Origin: a virus
Length of the DNA: 51,253 nt
Virus record (IMG/VR): IMGVR_UViG_3300031603_000005
Span: 1-51,253 of that record
Direction: 5' to 3' (one strand)
Shown: piece after piece, positions 22,982 to 30,955 of the stretch
Numbering within the stretch: the first letter of the stretch is position 1
Layout of the letters: each line of letters opens with the position of its first letter
The notes under the pieces: model-generated
Seen by the model: the letters and a program-made list of their open reading frames with translations, nothing else
What the model was told of the DNA's origin: nothing
Databases searched by the model: none
Translations under genes and position numbers: made by a program

Positions 22982-24540
22982 AAACCAACTAATGCCAGTC
23001 CAAAAACTTCTTGCTCTAGTGATTCATTATAAAATTCGTTGTTCCCGGTTAAAATGATATTAGTTTCTGATTTTCCACCGCCTGTTTGACCTGGAGTCAT
23101 TGGCACCGGTTCAGTTTTAATAGGCGTTTTTGTTACTTCCCCGAATTGCGCCGTTTTTGTTACTTCCCCGAATTGCGCTCCCATGGCTTCGGCTGCTGTA
23201 ATTCCCGGCGCTATTTCTCCATTTGTTACCAGTGCATTAGTCATATTCAACATGGCTGTCAATGTGTCAATAAACCCCCTTTTAGCTGACAAAAAAGGAT
23301 TGCCAAGATTTACCAAAAGCGTAGTCCATGCAGAATTAAGCAATGTTACAGAACCTTCCACATTGTCAATCTGCTCACGCATTACTTGATATGCTGCACC
23401 ACCTTGTCCAAGTCCAATTTGTTTGTTATATTTTTCAACCCTGGTTTGGACCTTTCCGAGTGCTGCCTCTTGCGCTAAGATTGCGATCTTGCCAAATTGA
23501 TACTGTTTAAATATCTTAGCTAATACGCTCGTCACTTGAGCGTTTCCCATTACTGCTTTTTTTGCGGAGGCTTCTGTTTGCTTCCCGTACTTGTCTTCTA
23601 TTTTTATCCTGTCAAGTCCCGCCGCCTTTCCAATTACTGATAGTGCTTTAATTGCGTCAATATTGCCTTGTGCGTTTACTATATCGCTTCTTTCTACTTT
23701 CAGGAGATCTCTTAATCTATCACCCTTCGCGCTTAATTCGCCTAATTTAGCAAGTGACACACCCAAAGACTTGATACCAGTACCAAAATCACTACCCTTT
23801 ATTCCAAAACCTGCCAGAGTACCGCCTAATGCTAGAAATTCACCCAAAGAACCACCAGCAAGCTTAAATGCCGCCGCCCCAACCTTCGCGCCCTCTGAAA
23901 GTTCCATTATGTCTGTGTTGCTTGTCCTTGATGCTTCTGCCAACATATTAGCCGCATCTGCTGACTGCCTAGCTTGTAGCCCAAATCCGGACATGATATT
24001 TGTTGTAAGGTCCGCCGCCGTTGCCAAATCTATTTGTTCAGCTCCAGCAATTGCCAATGTTGCCGCGACAGACTTCATTGTCGTTTTTGCATCCATCCCG
24101 GACTTAATCAGCATTCTTTGACCACTAGCCACTTGTACGGCTGTAAAAAATGCTAAATCACCAGATCCAGATAGGGCAAGCGCCTGCTTCCTCAACTGTG
24201 GAATCATGGCCTTATCAGTCATTGAAGACATGACAGCCTTAACCCTAGACATTGCTGTCTGTAGTTCTTGAGCTGGCTGTAAACCTGCATTGATCAAATC
24301 AAATGTTTTTTTGATCCCAAAACCAACGGCACCGATAGCACCAAGGCCAATCATAAAACTAGCGTTTGCCCTGCCTAATGCGGTTACCTTGTCACCTAAT
24401 CCTGATATACTGTTATGTGCGCTTGCTGCTGCGGATTTCGTGCCACTTGCAAAACTTTTTACACTATTTGATGCGGATTTAAGACCCGCCCCCATTAAAT
24501 TTTTTGTCTCTAAATATAACGCGGCGGTTTGTATTGACAT
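22978..24540 (-). CDS. Tail tape measure protein (520 aa)
   Basis: The tape measure sets the tail length. The N-terminal half is of the TP901 type, with hydrophobic helices (FMIGLGAIGAVGFGIKKTF), ALALSGSGDLAFFTAVQVAS and a helix-rich AADLTTNIMSGFGL segment. The C-terminal part is charged, and a 9-residue unit is repeated twice near residues 455-472. At 520 residues it is short for a contractile tail. It follows the frameshifted chaperone gene, as expected. Confidence 0.85.
   Translation of the reverse strand: MSIQTAALYLETKNLMGAGLKSASNSVKSFASGTKSAAASAHNSISGLGDKVTALGRANASFMIGLGAIGAVGFGIKKTFDLINAGLQPAQELQTAMSRVKAVMSSMTDKAMIPQLRKQALALSGSGDLAFFTAVQVASGQRMLIKSGMDAKTTMKSVAATLAIAGAEQIDLATAADLTTNIMSGFGLQARQSADAANMLAEASRTSNTDIMELSEGAKVGAAAFKLAGGSLGEFLALGGTLAGFGIKGSDFGTGIKSLGVSLAKLGELSAKGDRLRDLLKVERSDIVNAQGNIDAIKALSVIGKAAGLDRIKIEDKYGKQTEASAKKAVMGNAQVTSVLAKIFKQYQFGKIAILAQEAALGKVQTRVEKYNKQIGLGQGGAAYQVMREQIDNVEGSVTLLNSAWTTLLVNLGNPFLSAKRGFIDTLTAMLNMTNALVTNGEIAPGITAAEAMGAQFGEVTKTAQFGEVTKTPIKTEPVPMTPGQTGGGKSETNIILTGNNEFYNESLEQEVFGLALVGF
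23126..23179. repeat. 27-bp tandem duplication near the tape-measure C-terminus
   Basis: Two adjacent 27-bp copies (23126-23152 and 23153-23179), identical but for the last base, encode AQFGEVTKT-type units. The clean copy suggests a recent duplication. Confidence 0.85.
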
Positions 24541-24543
24541 AGT

Positions 24544-25100
24544 TTATGTGTAAAGCTGTGGTTTAGTTGTCATTGTTAGCCGTTCATTTAATATTCCAAG
24601 TGCTAATCCATACCAGTAAGCGAGTTCATTTCCTTCAGGTTCTTTGTTAAAAACATGCCTGACAATTGCTATAGCATGATGTTTACCGCCTCTTTTATAA
24701 GCACTTAGCGCCCGTTTTTTTATTGCAAAAAATCCTCAATATCGCTTGACCCTCCATAGTGGCTATTAAGCAGGTTTACGGCTACGGTTACGATCATTCC
24801 CCATTCTTCTGTTTGTATTAGAGCGTGGAAACTTTCCCTTGCGAGTTCTTTTTCCTTCCAAAATCCATCTTTTTCAACTTTGCCATTGGTGATGGTCGGA
24901 GGAGTGTATTCGCTGATTTTCCCGGAAAAAGAATTAAGTAGGTAGTTTGCTTTTCTGTTTTTTGGGTTTGTCATCAATTCAAGATCGAAAGTATCATAAT
25001 GTTTTCGATCAATCTCGAAATGATAAAGGGTTGGTTCGCCGTCTTTTCCTGTGTTTGGATCGTTTGGCGTGTGCTTTAATTTAACAATTTTGTTTGACAT
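24544..25100 (-). CDS. Frameshifted tail assembly chaperone (gpG-T type fusion)
   Basis: A -1 slip at TTTTTTG near the end of the 24720-25100 gene would carry ribosomes past its stop into a frame that is open to 24544. It adds about 60 residues, including YKRGGKHHAIAIVRHVFN and a YWYGLALGIL helix. Tail chaperones of contractile and lambda-like phages normally make such a fusion, to bind the tape measure and tube. The extension ends just before the tape-measure start. Confidence 0.75.
24720..25100 (-). CDS. Tail assembly chaperone, short form (126 aa)
   Basis: The short product covers residues 1-126. It is a basic-then-acidic small protein, with SNKIVKLKHTPNDPNTGK at the start and an ERESFHAL-like helical end (LARESFHALIQTEEWGM). 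It lies between the tube and tape measure genes. GGGGA is close to the ATG at 25100, and the AAATCTATCGGGG leader element is directly upstream. Confidence 0.75.
   Translation of the reverse strand: MSNKIVKLKHTPNDPNTGKDGEPTLYHFEIDRKHYDTFDLELMTNPKNRKANYLLNSFSGKISEYTPPTITNGKVEKDGFWKEKELARESFHALIQTEEWGMIVTVAVNLLNSHYGGSSDIEDFLQ
24726..24732 (-). promoter_or_regulatory. -1 frameshift slippery heptamer
   Basis: On the minus strand the heptamer T TTT TTG ends one CAA codon before the TAA stop of the short chaperone. The zero frame is GAT TTT TTG CAA TAA. Slipping back one base leads into the open frame. A P2-type tail chaperone is reported to use the same heptamer. Confidence 0.75.
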
Positions 25101-25106
25101 GATATT

Positions 25107-25120
25107 CCCCGATAGATTTT
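25107..25120 (-). promoter_or_regulatory. Leader element copy (AAATCTATCGGGG) for the chaperone
   Basis: The minus-strand sequence reads AAAATCTATCGGGG, directly before the SD of the chaperone start at 25100. The same element occurs at 40892-40904 and 44270-44282, with an 11-base match at 11302-11314. Confidence 0.75.
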
Positions 25121-25128
25121 AAATAAAT

Positions 25129-25590
25129 TTAGGTTGAAGTTTTAACAACTCTTTCCTTAAATACAAATTTTTCACCAGATTCTCCTTTGGCGTAAACTAC
25201 ACCGAGACTGACAAATTCGCCTAATGGAATGAAAGTAACTTCAACATTTTCGTCTGTTGCTTCATCTCCCATTTCGTTTTTGTTCTCACCATCTTTTTTC
25301 AGGTAGCAAGTTTTTGATTCAAAATATAATGTACTCTTTGATTTTGCTTGCCAAGCTGAGTTCCTAGCCGTCAAAACAACCGTTGTGCCCAACTTATCTT
25401 TTAGATAAGTTGTGTAATCATCTTTTGTGACCATCACTTTGCCCTCACCAGTTTGAGGACCCTGGTTGATCTTATATGCGCCTCTACCGTTCATTTTTGG
25501 CTTAGACCCATCGACAGGGGTAAATGTGAAACCTTGTACGTTTAAAACTCCAACCCCACCGATGTTTACTTCTGTTATATTATCGCTCAT
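25129..25590 (-). CDS. Tail tube protein (153 aa)
   Basis: It lies directly after the sheath and before the chaperone, and has the size and composition of a myovirus tube monomer. Visible are beta-strands including GVLNVQGFTFTPVDGS and a Lys-rich loop. The C-terminal YAKGESGEKFVFKERVV fits the conserved end of tube domains. No signal or membrane segment. Placement makes the call quite safe, the sequence alone less so. Confidence 0.7.
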   Translation of the reverse strand: MSDNITEVNIGGVGVLNVQGFTFTPVDGSKPKMNGRGAYKINQGPQTGEGKVMVTKDDYTTYLKDKLGTTVVLTARNSAWQAKSKSTLYFESKTCYLKKDGENKNEMGDEATDENVEVTFIPLGEFVSLGVVYAKGESGEKFVFKERVVKTST

Positions 25591-25593
25591 ATT

Positions 25594-27459
25594 TTACGCC
25601 GTTTCTTCGGTTGTTGTCTCCGTATAATCTAGCTGGAGAGTATTAATAATTGTAAATCTACTGGCTGTCGGCGTGGGCCAAAAGTTCATTACAACCTGGA
25701 ATCTTCCTGCTGGAGATGTCATCCCTTCAAGTTCTGGATAATCGCCACCATTTGAACTCTGGATACTTCCGAAAATGACAACCGGATCGAACTTAAAAAG
25801 ATTAGCCAATGAAACATCACCAATTATAAACTGTTCTGAAATCAACGAAACCAACTCAAGACGTGCATCGTCAAGACCTGCTACAGTCGCCAGTCTAACT
25901 ATTGGATTATCTGACCACGCTTGAATCTGTGGTAAAAGTGCATACCAGAGATGTTGATAAAGTAAGAAATGTTCAGGCCGTTTGAACTGATCTGTTGATT
26001 GCGTGAAAAGCTGAGACCCCGGATAAAATCTAAATTCAGTTGATCCATCATGGACATAAGCATCAATGATTCTCTTGCCGATTCCGTCACCCGTTCCCCG
26101 CATATAAATTGAAGCTGCTTTTGAAACATATTCATTGTAATACGCCTGAACTGTTGGCATACCGCTGATAGGATCTGCACCACCAAACCCGGGAGGATAT
26201 TGCGGAAGCTTGCTATATTTGAAACGATTTGCCACATAATGAGCAAATTGATTCAGTCCAACATTCGTATTGACTTGACCACCGTAAATCCATTTATCCC
26301 ACCGACCGTCAGCGTTTATGGCTTCCCGGTACTCTTCCCACGTTTGAGAGCTTGCGGTTGAACTTGCTGCATCATTGTTGACTGATAATCCTGAAATCGC
26401 GGTTTCCAATTCGTTGATTGTGTCCAGCGTTACAGCATCATATTGTGAACCCGCTGCAATCGCTGTACCCACTAAATCAGCTGATACATCACCACTTGTG
26501 ATTGATCCGGCCGGAAATGAGAAGTAAGTTTTCAGGGTTGTGAATGTAAAAGTTAGCCCTGCACCTGATGCAGTAGCAGTTTTATTCATCTGAACTGTTG
26601 CCGATGTTTTGGCGATCACTTTAGACCCAACTGGAATACCGATTCCCTGAACCTCTTGACCGATTTCAACACTCGTTGTTGTTGAAACTCCGGTCAGTGT
26701 ATCACTATCAAGAGTTGTCGCTCCCGTCACATCAAATGAAGTTCTAGCAAATGCCCTGCCAGTTTTTAAAGTGATTTCGGTAGATACATCGAACGCCTTA
26801 CCTGATACCGCCGTATCAGTTACGGTAGCTAAGGCGCTGACCGTGACCGAAGATGCTGTCTTACTGTCAATAATAGATCCAGTTGGAATTCCAACCATTT
26901 CGATTAATTGACCGACTTTTAAGTCTGAAGTATCTGCAATGCTCGTTATAATCAAAGACCCTGAGGTTGTAGTACCTGCAAAACTGACTGTAACATCTCT
27001 CTTGAATGTCAAATCAACCGTTGATTTGTCAAGGACCTGTTTTATCAATTTCAACTGTTGCCCAATTGGTTTATTGTCAGCTGACATTGATAAGCCTAAG
27101 GCGTCCATCAGTGCTATGTTTGTGGTTGTAAAAATATCGTCATCGAGATAAACAACATCACCGAATAAAAGGCCGTCTTTTACTCTGTCAACTGCAACTG
27201 TTGGATCTTCAGCGACTTCTTGAACGACAATATGGAAATGCATGTTGCCGCCTGATCTCGCAGAAACATAATCCAAAAAATCCTGGATTTCTTGTGGATA
27301 TAACGACCAGTCAGAACTCGAAAAAATGTCCTGTGCGAGAGAGCCTGCTGGCAAGTCCACATTTGATTTTGTCGTCACCAGCAGGAAAACCCCTAGCGGA
27401 CTATCGGGTGTAGGCACCGCCGAGGATTGAACATTGTCTATAGTGCTGTATCCGGTCAT
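25594..27459 (-). CDS. Tail sheath protein with two inserted beta modules (621 aa)
   Basis: The contractile sheath. The C-terminal part from about residue 390 has sheath-like QFAHYVANRFKYSKLP, RIIDAYVHDGSTEFRFYPG and a C-terminal VMNFWPTPTASRFTIINTLQ strand of the DUF2586 type. The N-terminal 150 residues are compact alpha/beta. Residues about 157-226 and 242-310 are two copies of a beta-rich module (GSLIITSIADTS, VGQLIEMVGIPTGS) that look like decoration inserts. Inserts of this kind usually sit on the outside of the sheath. Confidence 0.8.
   Translation of the reverse strand: MTGYSTIDNVQSSAVPTPDSPLGVFLLVTTKSNVDLPAGSLAQDIFSSSDWSLYPQEIQDFLDYVSARSGGNMHFHIVVQEVAEDPTVAVDRVKDGLLFGDVVYLDDDIFTTTNIALMDALGLSMSADNKPIGQQLKLIKQVLDKSTVDLTFKRDVTVSFAGTTTSGSLIITSIADTSDLKVGQLIEMVGIPTGSIIDSKTASSVTVSALATVTDTAVSGKAFDVSTEITLKTGRAFARTSFDVTGATTLDSDTLTGVSTTTSVEIGQEVQGIGIPVGSKVIAKTSATVQMNKTATASGAGLTFTFTTLKTYFSFPAGSITSGDVSADLVGTAIAAGSQYDAVTLDTINELETAISGLSVNNDAASSTASSQTWEEYREAINADGRWDKWIYGGQVNTNVGLNQFAHYVANRFKYSKLPQYPPGFGGADPISGMPTVQAYYNEYVSKAASIYMRGTGDGIGKRIIDAYVHDGSTEFRFYPGSQLFTQSTDQFKRPEHFLLYQHLWYALLPQIQAWSDNPIVRLATVAGLDDARLELVSLISEQFIIGDVSLANLFKFDPVVIFGSIQSSNGGDYPELEGMTSPAGRFQVVMNFWPTPTASRFTIINTLQLDYTETTTEETA
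26530..26991 (-). repeat. Two sheath-inserted beta modules
   Basis: Copy A (26991-26782) and copy B (26736-26530) encode about 70-residue units with the shared pattern (T)xGxxIxxIADTSxLxVGQxIxxxGIPxGSxI. A third copy is at 41666-41460 in another protein. Confidence 0.7.
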
Positions 27460-27463
27460 ATTT

Positions 27464-28060
27464 TTACTCCTGATATTTTAACTGCTCTTTAACGGTTCCT
27501 GAAAGTTTGTCAAATTTTTGCTCGCCCCGATTTACATTTCCAACATTAACACGCCCTTGAACATTCAAAGGTATTTTAAATTGATGCTCCCAGGGTTCCT
27601 CAAAGTCAATTATTCGTCCTGTTAAATCCTGTTTTCCTGAAATTGTCAGAGTTTCAAAATCGTACCCGGCAAAATCATTACCAGCTCGGCAAAGGTTACG
27701 AATTTCTGTTAAGAGTTTCCATCTCATTTCTGGCTTTGAAGCGTTTATTTCTCCCAAAACAAAAACAAGGGTCAAATCTGCACTTATGCTGTATCGTTCA
27801 TCATAGACACTAATCATATCATCACCATCGGTACTGTTTCCCTGTAGCGTTTGAGTTTTGTCAATGTCACCCTCCAATAATAACCAAGGTGATCCTGATT
27901 CTCTCGCCCTTCGTTCCGGCAATGATTTTGCATTCCTGGCTAACTTGTCATCAATATAATACCTCACGTCCCAATCGTCAAATTTATCAGAAATCGTTTT
28001 GACGTAGGCATTTAAACCAGTTCTTAAATAATCACCTGCTGAGAGTAATATTGAGATCAT
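27464..28060 (-). CDS. Tail terminator/completion-like protein (198 aa)
   Basis: It lies between the HK97 gp10-like gene and the sheath, where tail terminators or completion proteins are found. The N-terminus begins MISILLSAGDYLRTGLNAY; a beta-rich middle includes SISADLTLVFVLGE; the C-terminus is basic. The start overlaps the previous gene by four bases. The assignment is based mostly on position. Confidence 0.55.
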   Translation of the reverse strand: MISILLSAGDYLRTGLNAYVKTISDKFDDWDVRYYIDDKLARNAKSLPERRARESGSPWLLLEGDIDKTQTLQGNSTDGDDMISVYDERYSISADLTLVFVLGEINASKPEMRWKLLTEIRNLCRAGNDFAGYDFETLTISGKQDLTGRIIDFEEPWEHQFKIPLNVQGRVNVGNVNRGEQKFDKLSGTVKEQLKYQE

Positions 28061-28692
28061 CTTTTAGTTGTGAGAGTTTTTTCCACTCTATCCAGTATTT
28101 TTTTGCCTGCGATTCTTTGAGAAACCAAAATAGCCTTTTTAGTGTATTTAATAAAGTTTTTCCCTTTCGTGCCTTTCGCCGCAATCGATCTTGAAAGGAT
28201 AAAGGCCAAATCATCAGCATATTTAAACTTCGTTTGGTTTTTTGCCCGTTTGCCTTTGTTCTTGTTTCCCGGTTTATTTGTCGGCTTTCCTTTTCGCTTC
28301 TTTTTTGATGATTGTGGTTTTAATGGCAATCCTGAAATTCGTCTAACCCATAGAAGAAAACTTGTCGGATTTCCGACCTTGTCTCTTATTGGTATTCCCC
28401 TTGTCCGGCCTTTCGTCCCATCGTCTAACCAGCCACCATATTTTACCGTCGGGCCCACACTTATCGCAAAGGCCCTTGATGTTTTGTGGATCTCGAAACT
28501 TATACTCGTTCTTGTCGCCCCAGTTGCTCCTTCTCCTGTAACCTGGCCGATAATAACAGCCATTTTTCTCTCAGCAGTTAAAGCCAAATCCTTTGTTTCG
28601 CGTTCGATATAAAATGGTAGTTTTTTACTGGCTTTAACGAGAGATGCTCTATATTCATCCATCCCGCGCCAAAATACGTCCCCCCTAGCCAT
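28057..28692 (-). CDS. HK97 gp10-like tail component (211 aa)
   Basis: An HK97 gp10-like head-tail joining or tail completion protein. Features: a helical N-terminus (LVKASKKLPFYIERETKD), GPTVKYGGWLDDGTKGRTR, and a Lys-rich disordered linker (SSKKKRKGKPTNKPGNKNKG) around residues 130-150. The linker is unusual in the family. It overlaps both neighbours by a few bases. Confidence 0.7.
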   Translation of the reverse strand: MARGDVFWRGMDEYRASLVKASKKLPFYIERETKDLALTAERKMAVIIGQVTGEGATGATRTSISFEIHKTSRAFAISVGPTVKYGGWLDDGTKGRTRGIPIRDKVGNPTSFLLWVRRISGLPLKPQSSKKKRKGKPTNKPGNKNKGKRAKNQTKFKYADDLAFILSRSIAAKGTKGKNFIKYTKKAILVSQRIAGKKILDRVEKTLTTKR

Positions 28693-29071
28693 TTATTACC
28701 GTTCTTGTTGATCTCTTGCTAATTGTGCATTCCCATACAGCCGGCTTTATTGTCGCCTCATCTGCTACAGTTTCAATTCGATATTCGGCGCCTGACTCGT
28801 CTATTTTGACAATCAAATTGCCTGGGTATTCGCGGAAAGGGTTTACGGAAGGCCAAAAAGGTTCCCTTTCGGCGTCAATAAGTGCCTTATTATTATCAGT
28901 GTCAAATATCACTTTACCCTCATCGATTAAGTACCCGTCTGGTAAATCTTCGTCCGGCAGTTCAGCAGAACCGAGAGCAAGACCTGGAACGTCATCGTTT
29001 GACGGTCTTGTCCTGTAGATTTTACTTGGTTTCCCCATTTTTCTAAATAGACGCTGCTGTTTCGCTACCAT
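28685..29071 (-). CDS. Head completion-like protein (128 aa)
   Basis: The ATG at 29071 overlaps the previous stop, and I prefer it over 29089. The central region has an acidic AELPDEDLPDGYLIDEGKV segment and the C-terminus is a short strand-rich part. It lies in the joining region between capsid and sheath genes. The head-tail joining role comes from position, not motif. Confidence 0.5.
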   Translation of the reverse strand: MVAKQQRLFRKMGKPSKIYRTRPSNDDVPGLALGSAELPDEDLPDGYLIDEGKVIFDTDNNKALIDAEREPFWPSVNPFREYPGNLIVKIDESGAEYRIETVADEATIKPAVWECTISKRSTRTVING

Positions 29072-29454
29072 GTGGTAGGGTCCCACCAAACAAATGGGTC
29101 AATTGTTTCCTCAACTTTTTCTTTCACCATCCCGACAGCACTATAAACCGTGTCTTTTAGCCCAGACTCTTCAAGAAAAACGCCCCATGCTTGTCCTTCA
29201 GATCCTAACCACCTGACGATATTAGCAGCATTTTCACCGAGGACATTTTCGACTATTTCATCCATGTCAATTTTTTGAATTGATACGTGTATCCCAAATG
29301 AAAATAATTGACCAATTATGAAAATAGAAACGAGTAAAATTATACTTCTTTTCCATTTTGAAAATATGAAATTCTGGTAAGTGTCTTTTTTGGGATAATT
29401 AACAGCCTCTTCAGCTGCTACTATCTCAACTGGTTCTTGAGATAAGACTGTCAT
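29065..29454 (-). CDS. Single-pass membrane protein (129 aa)
   Basis: A soluble N-terminus, a transmembrane helix at about residues 37-56 (SIILLVSIFIIGQLF), and a C-terminal acidic/amphipathic region ending WWDPTTW. It overlaps the patatin-like gene by 29 bases. A holin-like or spanin-like role in lysis is possible, since it lies with another membrane protein. Not proven. Confidence 0.55.
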   Translation of the reverse strand: MTVLSQEPVEIVAAEEAVNYPKKDTYQNFIFSKWKRSIILLVSIFIIGQLFSFGIHVSIQKIDMDEIVENVLGENAANIVRWLGSEGQAWGVFLEESGLKDTVYSAVGMVKEKVEETIDPFVWWDPTTW

Positions 29455-30304
29455 CTTTAGCCCCTTTTGATAATTCGATTAGTTTTGCAATTTCTTTTTT
29501 TGGAAGATTCATCACAAACGGCGCTTGCTTCATAATTGTCAATTTGTAATTTGCTCCAAGTTCTTTTTGCATTGTCTCAATTGCCTGTTGTGCGCTGGCT
29601 GAATAAGACTGATCAATCTGGTATCCTGAATGCTTGTTTACTCTTTTCTCTTTAGGAATATATTGCTCATGTGGCATATAAAAAGTTTCAAACTGAAAAT
29701 CGTTACCACCATGACTACGCAGTAAAACAGGATCAGGTATCGGATATACCGCATAAGAACCCCAAAAAGTACCACTTTCAGATAAGCCACCTGATTTAAT
29801 AGATTTGGATTTACCAAGTTTTGTCCTAGCACAAAAAACAGGGTGAGAAACACAAAGCAAACAAGCAATTTTTACCAACAAATCTGGAGAGGTTGCTTTA
29901 GATATTACAGCGGGAATCCCGTTTGTAGCGTTCAGAACCTCAAAGAATACGTCACATTTTAGATCTTTGATCTGCATTTTGACAGAGTCACGGCCTAAAA
30001 GTTCCTCGTGTGCGATAAAATAAGAAATCTGCTTGTGAGTAATTTCCTTGTTGCCTTTGCCGATTCTGTAACCTTCTTGTTTATAGATTTCGAGAATCTT
30101 ATTCGGATCGAGTCCAGCGGCTATTAATATAGCGAAAACTCCACCAAGTCCTGAGCCTGTAACGATGTCAGGAAACCCTTTAAGTTTCGGTAAAATAGTC
30201 GTTGCGTGGATGTCTCCAATCGAAAACGACCATACTTTTTTTAGTGGTCCAACTGGTTTTTTTTGTGCAATTACTCTGTTTTGATGAGGTTGTGTAATAT
30301 CCAT
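29426..30304 (-). CDS. Patatin-like protein lacking the catalytic dyad (292 aa)
   Basis: It resembles the patatin-like phospholipase fold: VWSFSIGDIHATTILPKL, FPDIVTGSGLGGVFAILIAA and VSHPVFCART. But the nucleophile elbow GxSxG reads GSGLG (residues 50-54), and the DGG motif reads SGG (171-173), so the Ser and Asp of the dyad are both missing. An inactive scaffold or a decoy is more likely than a lipase. The start is ATG 30304, in TAATG overlap with the membrane gene. Activity has not been assessed. Confidence 0.6.
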   Translation of the reverse strand: MDITQPHQNRVIAQKKPVGPLKKVWSFSIGDIHATTILPKLKGFPDIVTGSGLGGVFAILIAAGLDPNKILEIYKQEGYRIGKGNKEITHKQISYFIAHEELLGRDSVKMQIKDLKCDVFFEVLNATNGIPAVISKATSPDLLVKIACLLCVSHPVFCARTKLGKSKSIKSGGLSESGTFWGSYAVYPIPDPVLLRSHGGNDFQFETFYMPHEQYIPKEKRVNKHSGYQIDQSYSASAQQAIETMQKELGANYKLTIMKQAPFVMNLPKKEIAKLIELSKGAKDDSLISRTS

Positions 30305-30573
30305 TATAGAAACACCGCTATGAATAATAGTTTGATAGACCAAATTCCAATGATGAAAGTAATTATCCCAGACACAGCAAAAAGAGGTTTATCTTTAAGA
30401 TCGGATCTTGCGCCCCACCATGTCCATCTGTCGTCAAAATCGCATGCATCAAATTGAGGTTTGAAAACCCATTTATACGCAAGTACAAATAAAACAGTGA
30501 TTATAAGCGCTCTGAATGTCACGCTTGCGATCCACAATCCTACTATTGAAAAGTTTTGAATTAGTTCCCACAT
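30304..30573 (-). CDS. Two-helix membrane protein (89 aa), holin candidate
   Basis: Two hydrophobic segments (about residues 20-36 and 66-88) are separated by a polar loop with a FDDRWTWW patch and an Arg/Asp-rich part. The length and layout fit a class II holin, but other small membrane proteins also fit. It lies next to the patatin-like and the single-pass gene, so a membrane cassette is probable. Confidence 0.55.
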   Translation of the reverse strand: MWELIQNFSIVGLWIASVTFRALIITVLFVLAYKWVFKPQFDACDFDDRWTWWGARSDLKDKPLFAVSGIITFIIGIWSIKLLFIAVFL

Positions 30574-30580
30574 ATTGTCC

Positions 30581-30937
30581 TCATAATTGTTGGAATGCTG
30601 GTGTGGTTCTAACGTTTGATGTTGTTTGAGACAAAAAAGGGAAAACCCTGTTCATTTCGTCTTTATAGTTTTTGAGAAGTACTCGCCACATGTCAGACTG
30701 CTCTCGTTCTGTTGTGCTAGCACCTGCCGCACTTGCAGTTTCCTGAAGCGTTTCGGCTTCCGTTAAACCTTTGAGGCTTAGTTTATAACATGTATAATTA
30801 TAAACATAATCCTCAAGATTTTTGTCGTCTGTGTATCTCTGACTAAGAAGATTGTCAGTTTCTTTTTTTGATATATCCGCAATTTCCCCAGGGTATTTAT
30901 CCTGGATATTTTGCGGATATTTTGATACTGGTGTCAT
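30581..30937 (-). CDS. Head-tail connector-like protein (118 aa)
   Basis: A small helical protein directly downstream of the capsid gene, in the place of gp6-type connectors. The start has a KYPQNIQDKYPGEIADIS segment and the middle has a YNYTCYKLSLKGL helix. No signature motif is certain, so the call depends on place and size. Confidence 0.55.
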   Translation of the reverse strand: MTPVSKYPQNIQDKYPGEIADISKKETDNLLSQRYTDDKNLEDYVYNYTCYKLSLKGLTEAETLQETASAAGASTTEREQSDMWRVLLKNYKDEMNRVFPFLSQTTSNVRTTPAFQQL

Positions 30938-30955
30938 TTTAGTAATCCCGTTTTA

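Noticed and set aside
23591-24121. Long open frame on the plus strand opposite the tape measure
   Set aside because: It mirrors the coding frame of a clear gene, has Pro/Ser-rich shadow composition and no ribosome site.
28142-28612. Plus-strand frame opposite the gp10-like gene
   Set aside because: Shadow of a Lys-rich gene; no sign of a real protein.
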